A DNA stretch of 64,000 nucleotides from Bradyrhizobium sp. CCH5-F6 (GTDB lineage: Bacteria > Pseudomonadota > Alphaproteobacteria > Rhizobiales > Xanthobacteraceae): NCBI RefSeq assembly GCF_001556045.1, contig NZ_LSIC01000050.1:1-64000 (forward strand), given 5' to 3'. Of this stretch, positions 60,456 through 64,000 are shown piece after piece. Each line of letters begins with the position of its first letter. Position 1 is the first letter of the stretch. A program made the position numbers and the translations under genes. Below the pieces are notes generated by a model that had not been told where the DNA came from, did not search any database, and worked only from the letters and a program-made list of their open reading frames with translations.

Positions 60456-62177
60456 GTGCATGACGTGGCAATGGGGCAGGACCAACCGCAACGAACCGAC
60501 CGTGACGCGCAGCTGTCGCGATTCGCGCGCCCGGAACAGACCTTTCCGGCGCTGACGCCCGCCGAGATCGAACGGATCAGGCAGTTCGGCGAGATCCGCA
60601 CTTTCGCGGACGGCGAGTTGCTGTTCGAGACGGGCAAGCCCGGGCCCGGCATGTTCGTCGTGCTGAAGGGCCATGTCGCCATCACCCAGCGCGACGGACT
60701 CGGCCACGTCACCCCGGTGATCGACCAGGGGCCGGGGCAATTCCTGGCCGAGCTCAGCCAGCTCTCCGGCCGGCCTGCGCTGGTCGATGGCCGCGCCGAG
60801 GGCGATGTCGAGACGCTGCTGTTGCCGCCGGACCGGCTGCGTGCGCTGCTGGTCGCCGAGGCCGAACTCGGCGAGCGCATCATGCGCGCGCTGATCCTGC
60901 GCCGGGTCAATCTGATCCAGGACGGCGCCGGTGGTCCCGTGCTGATCGGACCGTCGAACTCCGCCGGCGTGGTCCGGTTGCAGGGATTCCTCACCCGCAA
61001 CGGCCAGCCGCATCATCTGCTCGATCCCGATCGCGATCGCGATGCGGCCGAATTGATCGCGCGGTATTTGCCCAAGCCCGACGACTGGCCGCTGGTCGTC
61101 ACCGCCGATGGCGCGGTGCTGCGCAATCCCAACGAGACCGACCTCGCGCGCGCCATCGGCATGATCGGCGGCGCGAACGGTGACCGCATCTACGACGTTG
61201 CGGTGGTCGGCTGCGGCCCCGCGGGGCTCGCCACCGCCGTGTATGCCGCGTCCGAAGGGCTGTCGGTCGCGGTGCTCGACACCCGCGCCTTCGGCGGTCA
61301 GGCCGGCGCCAGCGCGCGCATCGAGAACTATCTGGGCTTTCCGACCGGAATCTCCGGCCAGGCCCTGACCGCGCGTGCCTTCACCCAGGCGCAGAAGTTC
61401 GGTGCCGACATCATGATTCCGGTGACGGTGAAGTCGCTCGACTGCACGCGCAAGGACGGTGCATTTTCGGTGGCGCTCGAGGGCAGCGATCCCCTGCGTT
61501 CGCGCGCGGTGGTGGTCGCAAGCGGCGCGCGCTATCGCCGGCCCGACATCGCGAACCTCGACAAGTTCGAAGGCCGCGGCGTCTGGTACTGGGCTTCGCC
61601 CGTGGAGGCGCGGCTCTGCGCCGGCGAGGAAGTCGCGCTGGTTGGGGCCGGCAATTCGGCAGGCCAGGCGGCCGTGTTCCTGTCGGGTCATGCCAAGAGA
61701 GTCTTGATGATCATCCGCGGCGGCGGCCTGGGCGCGAGCATGTCGCGCTATCTCATTGAGCGCATCGAAGCCACGCCGAACATCGAATTGATGTTCAACA
61801 CCGAGATCACGGCGCTCGAAGGCGACGAGGCCTCGCTGCTGCGGCGCATCCGCTGGAAGAGCCGGCTCTCGGACGACGAGGATTTTGCCGACATCCGCAA
61901 TCTCTTCCTGTTCGTCGGCGCCGATCCCGCCACCGCCTGGCTCGACGGCTGCGGCGTCACGCTCGACCGCGGCGGCTTCGTCGTGACAGGTGCGCAGTCC
62001 GAGCAGAACCAGGGCAAGCTGGTGGCGCCGCTGGAAACCTCCGTGCCCGGCGTCTATGCCGTCGGCGACGTCCGCTCCGGCTCGGTCAAGCGCGTCGGCG
62101 GCGCCATCGGCGAAGGCGCCCAGGTCGTGGCGTCCCTGCACGGCTATCTCGGCGACGCCGCAAAACCGGCGCTCTAG
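60456..62177 (+). CDS. cNMP-domain / thioredoxin-reductase-like fusion
   Basis: A 573-residue fusion. The N-terminal third (about 25-150) is a cyclic-nucleotide-binding domain (FADGELLFETGKPGPGMFVVLKGHVAI). After a linker domain (about 160-240), residues about 245-570 form a thioredoxin-reductase-like FAD/NADPH domain (VVGCGPAGLATAVYAASEG, FGGQAGASARIENYLGFP, LVGAGNSAGQAAVFLS). The CATC redox motif is replaced by W-A-S-P (379-382), so no dithiol relay is possible. The GTG at 60456 is used; GTG 60465 or ATG 60471 are possible starts. Confidence 0.88.
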   Translation: MHDVAMGQDQPQRTDRDAQLSRFARPEQTFPALTPAEIERIRQFGEIRTFADGELLFETGKPGPGMFVVLKGHVAITQRDGLGHVTPVIDQGPGQFLAELSQLSGRPALVDGRAEGDVETLLLPPDRLRALLVAEAELGERIMRALILRRVNLIQDGAGGPVLIGPSNSAGVVRLQGFLTRNGQPHHLLDPDRDRDAAELIARYLPKPDDWPLVVTADGAVLRNPNETDLARAIGMIGGANGDRIYDVAVVGCGPAGLATAVYAASEGLSVAVLDTRAFGGQAGASARIENYLGFPTGISGQALTARAFTQAQKFGADIMIPVTVKSLDCTRKDGAFSVALEGSDPLRSRAVVVASGARYRRPDIANLDKFEGRGVWYWASPVEARLCAGEEVALVGAGNSAGQAAVFLSGHAKRVLMIIRGGGLGASMSRYLIERIEATPNIELMFNTEITALEGDEASLLRRIRWKSRLSDDEDFADIRNLFLFVGADPATAWLDGCGVTLDRGGFVVTGAQSEQNQGKLVAPLETSVPGVYAVGDVRSGSVKRVGGAIGEGAQVVASLHGYLGDAAKPAL

Positions 62178-62234
62178 GCAAGGACAAGTGAAGAAAATGG
62201 CAAGCGGAATGAGGCTTGCCATCGTGCCGGCAAG

Positions 62235-62301
62235 TACAGACTATCTCATCATCCTGAGGAGCCGCGATAGCGGCGTCTCGAAGGATGAAGGCCTGGATGC
62301 A
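62235..62301. repeat. Dispersed repeat copy
   Basis: CATCATCCTGAGGAGCCGCG and CGTCTCGAAGGATGAAGG match the element at 42500. It occupies part of the 235-bp gap between the fusion gene and the EthD gene. Confidence 0.6.
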
Positions 62302-62412
62302 ACAGCCAGGCCTGCATGGTTCGCGTGGCGATGCGAAGCATCGTCCGCAGGGGCGCTGGCGCGCCTCCTCACCATGAGGATCCAACAGAAGAAGTTTCAA
62401 AGGGAGGACTAA

Positions 62413-62721
62413 ATGGCTGAAATCGTCGTGCTCTACAAAACGCCCAAGGACGCTGCCGCCTTCGACAAGTACTATGCCGAGACGCACATCCCGCTCGCCA
62501 AGAAACTTCCCGGGCTGAAGAAATACGCCGTCAGCAAGGGGCCGGTTGCATCTCCCGCAGGTCCTTCCGGGATTCATCTCGTTGCCATTCTCACCTTCGA
62601 CAGCGTGGCCGACATTCAAGCGGCATTCGCCAGTCCGGAAGGCAAGGCGACCGGCGCCGACGTGCCGAAATTCGCCAGCGGCGGCGCTGACTTGCTGATC
62701 TTCGACACCAAGGACGTGTGA
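62413..62721 (+). CDS. EthD-family protein
   Basis: A 102-residue dimeric ferredoxin-like fold protein (VVLYKTPKDAAAFDKYYAETHIPLAKKLPGLKKYAVSKG, then ILTFDSVADIQAAFASPEGK). The HIPLA..LPG pattern defines EthD domains, found with cytochrome P450 systems but also alone. The start follows AGGGAGGAC. It is monocistronic; no oxygenase lies next to it. Confidence 0.85.
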   Translation: MAEIVVLYKTPKDAAAFDKYYAETHIPLAKKLPGLKKYAVSKGPVASPAGPSGIHLVAILTFDSVADIQAAFASPEGKATGADVPKFASGGADLLIFDTKDV

Positions 62722-62953
62722 GATGCGTCGCATCGGCCCGCCGGTCGCGGGCCGATGTTGCAACGCCGGATTCAACTTTCGTCGCAATCTGCTGCGATTT
62801 GCGACAGCGATGCGAAAAATTCAGCCACGCGTTTGCCAATTCGCACGATGACGCATGGCTGCGCCACTGCATGTGACGACAACGCAGGTGGTAATCCGAT
62901 GAGGACCGTAATACTACTCTCATCGTCTCAACGCGGAGAGTAGGAGAGACCTC

Positions 62954-63463
62954 ATGGTCCTTGGATTGAGTCTGCCCGCCCTTACGCTTCTCCATGTCGT
63001 CATCAGCCTGATCGCCATCGTCGCCGGCCTCGTCGTGATGTTCGGCCTGCTCGGCTCGAAGCCGATGCCGGGCCTCACCGCGATCTTCCTGCTCACCACG
63101 ATCCTCACCAGCGCCACCGGATTCCTGTTTCCGTTCAAGGAGCTGTTGCCATCGCACATCATCGGCATCATCTCGCTGGTGCTGCTCGCGATCGCCTGCA
63201 TCGCGCTGTACGGCAGGAAGCTCGCCGGCGTCTGGCGCCCGGTCTATATCGTGACCGCGATGATCTCGCTCTATTTCAACGTCTTCGTGCTGGTGATCCA
63301 GTCGTTCCTGAAGGTGCCGGCGCTCGCCGCGCTCGCGCCGGCGGTGCCGCCCGCGCCGCCGTCCGGCCCCGTGTTCGCGGTGGTGCAGGGCATCGTGCTG
63401 GTGTTCTTCGTGGTGCTCACCATCGGCGCCTGGCGCCGCTTCAGGCCGATGACGTTCGCCTGA
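62954..63463 (+). CDS. Four-helix membrane protein of unknown function
   Basis: A 169-residue protein with four hydrophobic segments (about 8-30, 42-62, 68-88 plus 97-115, and 135-155). There are no conserved catalytic motifs. The middle loop PALAALAPAVPPAPPSGP is proline-rich. GGAGAG lies about 14 nt upstream of the ATG. I do not recognise a named family beyond small uncharacterised inner-membrane proteins. Confidence 0.7.
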   Translation: MVLGLSLPALTLLHVVISLIAIVAGLVVMFGLLGSKPMPGLTAIFLLTTILTSATGFLFPFKELLPSHIIGIISLVLLAIACIALYGRKLAGVWRPVYIVTAMISLYFNVFVLVIQSFLKVPALAALAPAVPPAPPSGPVFAVVQGIVLVFFVVLTIGAWRRFRPMTFA

Positions 63464-63489
63464 CCGTTCGCGCGCGCGACGCATTCACG

Positions 63490-63604
63490 TGTCATTCCGG
63501 GGCATCGCGCAGCGATGAACTCTGGTGCGCAATCGCGCACCTGAGAAGCTCGATTCAACAATCTCCAGATTCCGGGTTCACGCCGCGCGTGCCCCGAAAA
63601 TGAC
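63490..63604. repeat. Dispersed inverted repeat
   Basis: TCATTCCGGGGC at the left end and GCCCCGAAAATGA at the right end are near-complementary, giving an element of about 115 bp between two genes. It is another Bradyrhizobium-type intergenic repeat. Confidence 0.55.
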
Positions 63605-63627
63605 TCTCTCACGACAGGAGCCGTGCA

Positions 63628-64000
63628 ATGCCCACCATCACCACCAAAGACGGCGTCGAGATCTTCTACAAGGATTGGGGCTCGGGCCAGCCGATCGTGT
63701 TCAGCCATGGCTGGCCGCTGTCGTCGGACGACTGGGACGCGCAGATGATATACTTCGTGACGCGCGGCTACCGCGTCGTCGCGCATGATCGCCGCGGCCA
63801 TGGCCGCTCGGCGCAGGTCGCCGACGGCCACGACATGGATCACTATGCCGACGATCTTGCCGCGCTCACCGCGCATCTCGACCTCAAGAACGCCCTTCAT
63901 GTCGGTCACTCCACCGGCGGCGGCGAGGTCGTGCACTACATCGCACGCCACGGCGAGAGCCGGGTGGCGAAAGCTGCGATTCTCTCCGCGGTGCCGCCGC
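63628..64000 (+). CDS. Non-heme chloroperoxidase-like alpha/beta hydrolase (partial)
   Basis: The first 124 codons of an alpha/beta hydrolase cut off by the window end. [20 protein letters not shown], then [28 protein letters not shown] and the nucleophile elbow GHSTGGGE (about residue 95-102) match cofactor-free haloperoxidase/esterase proteins. CAGGAG precedes the ATG. The acid and His residues would lie beyond the window. Confidence 0.9.
   Translation, partial: MPTITTKDGVEIFYKDWGSGQPIVFSHGWPLSSDDWDAQMIYFVTRGYRVVAHDRRGHGRSAQVADGHDMDHYADDLAALTAHLDLKNALHVGHSTGGGEVVHYIARHGESRVAKAAILSAVPP

Noticed and set aside
60396..62222. A 608-codon minus-strand frame opposite the cNMP/thioredoxin-reductase fusion
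   Set aside because: Antisense shadow with no recognisable domain.

Overview
The window is high-GC (mid-60s percent by eye) alphaproteobacterial chromosome. Gene content, codon use and several families of dispersed palindromic repeats, including a 'CATTGCGAGGAGCGAAGCGA' type and a 'CATCCTTCGAGAC...CCTCAGGATGAGG' type, point to Bradyrhizobium or a very close relative. This assignment is from recognition, not from a database search. There is no phage, no CRISPR array and no intact insertion sequence. One IS3-family remnant lies near 4.2-4.4 kb.

Layout. 0-7 kb: two tandem DUF1254/DUF1214 exported proteins, divergent from a Crp/Fnr regulator with a perfect palindrome between them; a P-loop kinase gene broken by an IS3 fragment; an SDR/NTF2-like pair divergent from a LysR regulator. 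7-13 kb: a YgiQ radical-SAM protein; a GntR (FCD) regulator with an FAD-linked oxidoreductase, divergent from a DHDPS-family lyase. 13-17 kb: a TonB-dependent siderophore receptor with a PepSY membrane protein, preceded by an Irr-box-like site. 17-28 kb: multi-rhodanese protein, serA, a secreted tannase-family esterase, MarR, an enoyl-CoA isomerase-like protein, a chemotaxis receptor, a keto-deoxy-arabonate dehydratase-like lyase, and an SBP56/methanethiol-oxidase-like protein with a membrane partner.

28-42 kb is the centrepiece: a full carbon-phosphorus lyase locus. phnC-D-E1-E2 (uptake) and phnG-H-I-J-K-L-M-N (C-P lyase core and ribose bisphosphate kinase) run on the plus strand, with phnF on the minus strand between them. 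A divergent minus-strand operon carries a hexapeptide transferase, a second PhnM and a DUF1045 2H-phosphoesterase. I see Pho-box arrays facing both ways in the divergent promoter, another before phnG, a perfect 12-bp-arm palindrome before phnG (probable PhnF operator) and a strong intrinsic terminator between phnD and phnE. No PhnP is present; the DUF1045 protein is a plausible substitute.

42-48 kb is sulfur-flavoured. A previously hidden 20-codon, cysteine-rich leader ORF (four terminal Cys codons) precedes a small protein and an orphan sulfonate-binding protein; then come an alpha/beta hydrolase and metY. 48-55 kb is an IclR-linked catabolic operon: tricarboxylate-type binding protein, flavin reductase, FAH-family protein, HpaH-like hydratase, RidA-like protein, amidohydrolase and a secreted tannase-family esterase. 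This looks like uptake and breakdown of an aromatic or dicarboxylic compound, perhaps through an amino-substituted ring-fission product.

55-64 kb: LLM oxidoreductase, a Tat-exported protein with a heme membrane partner, a cNMP-binding protein with a truncated tandem copy, a roughly 1-kb repeat-rich gap, RidA-like protein, tRNA-Thr(GGU), a cNMP-domain/thioredoxin-reductase fusion whose CxxC is replaced by W-A-S-P, an EthD protein, a small membrane protein and the start of a chloroperoxidase-like hydrolase cut by the window end.
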